Below are positions 23,872-23,929 of a stretch of 23,929 bases of DNA, one piece after another; within the stretch, counting starts at the first letter, position 1, and every line of letters begins with the position of its first letter. The notes under the pieces were generated by a model. The model was not told the origin of the DNA. It did not search any database and worked only from the letters and a program-made list of their open reading frames with translations. A program made the translations under genes and the position numbers. Source of the DNA: Lachnospiraceae bacterium UBA7225 (GTDB lineage: Bacteria > Bacillota > Clostridia > Lachnospirales > Lachnospiraceae); assembly GCA_002473385.1 (NCBI GenBank), contig DKTR01000031.1, positions 1-23,929 of the forward strand, in the 5' to 3' direction.

Positions 23872-23900
23872 TAAATAACTCATTTTCCCATGATTGTCAA
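23872..23900 (-). promoter_or_regulatory. Promoter of the importer-sulfatase operon
   Basis: TTGACA (23895-23900) is followed after 17 nt by TATTTA (23872-23877) on the minus strand. The -35 is perfect and the -10 weak. Transcription would start near 23865, just ahead of the operator palindrome. Confidence 0.6.
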
Positions 23901-23929
23901 TAGAACTTCAAAAAATAAATTATTTTTGG

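Overview
The window looks like the chromosome of a spore-forming, anaerobic Gram-positive bacterium, most probably a gut Lachnospiraceae-type clostridium. The evidence is a spoIIE-tilS-hpt-ftsH cluster, strong AGGAGG-type ribosome sites, sortase-anchored surface proteins and an anaerobic radical-SAM sulfatase maturase. This placement is an inference from gene content; no species can be named. Nearly all genes lie on the minus strand; the exception is one short-chain dehydrogenase gene.

Layout. (1) Positions 111-5255 (minus): spoIIE-like phosphatase, tilS, hpt, ftsH. The SpoIIE-like protein lacks the usual membrane domain, and its promoter has the long 21-nt spacer typical of Spo0A-activated genes. 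(2) 5510-7192 (minus): phosphoglucomutase with its own promoter and terminator. Next come an elongator tRNA-Met with a perfect consensus promoter and a divergent SDR dehydrogenase (7631-8383, plus). (3) 8422-14982 (minus): a pilus operon in the same order as the streptococcal FCT region: large tip-type adhesin, signal-peptidase-like SipA without catalytic residues, two-domain FctA-type backbone pilin, class B sortase, small basal-type pilin. A protein with three zinc-type modules plus an AP2 DNA-binding domain overlaps the 3' end. (4) 15037-15294: an invertible promoter cassette bounded by 26-bp inverted repeats. It is followed by a tyrosine recombinase gene (15394-16236). (5) 16442-23804 (minus): an anaerobic sulfatase maturase, a cytoplasmic-type Cys sulfatase, and an ABC importer with two ATPases, two permeases and a binding protein, under a promoter with a LacI-type palindrome.

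How it works together. The most striking system is the phase switch in front of the pilus operon. In the sequenced orientation the only good promoter in the cassette (extended -10, 17-nt spacer) points away from the pilus genes, and two terminators face them. The window therefore appears to show the OFF state. Inversion at the repeats would place the promoter about 115 nt upstream of the adhesin start codon. A third terminator would then block read-through from the recombinase gene. The recombinase, the switch and the whole assembly line (tip, chaperone, shaft, polymerase, base) sit together as a self-contained phase-variable pilus locus.

The right-hand operon appears to import a sulfated or sulfonated small molecule and cleave its sulfate ester inside the cell. 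Its two ATPases carry complementary defects (His-switch to Asn in one, degenerate signature motif in the other). Paired in a heterodimer, these would leave one normal and one degenerate ATP site.
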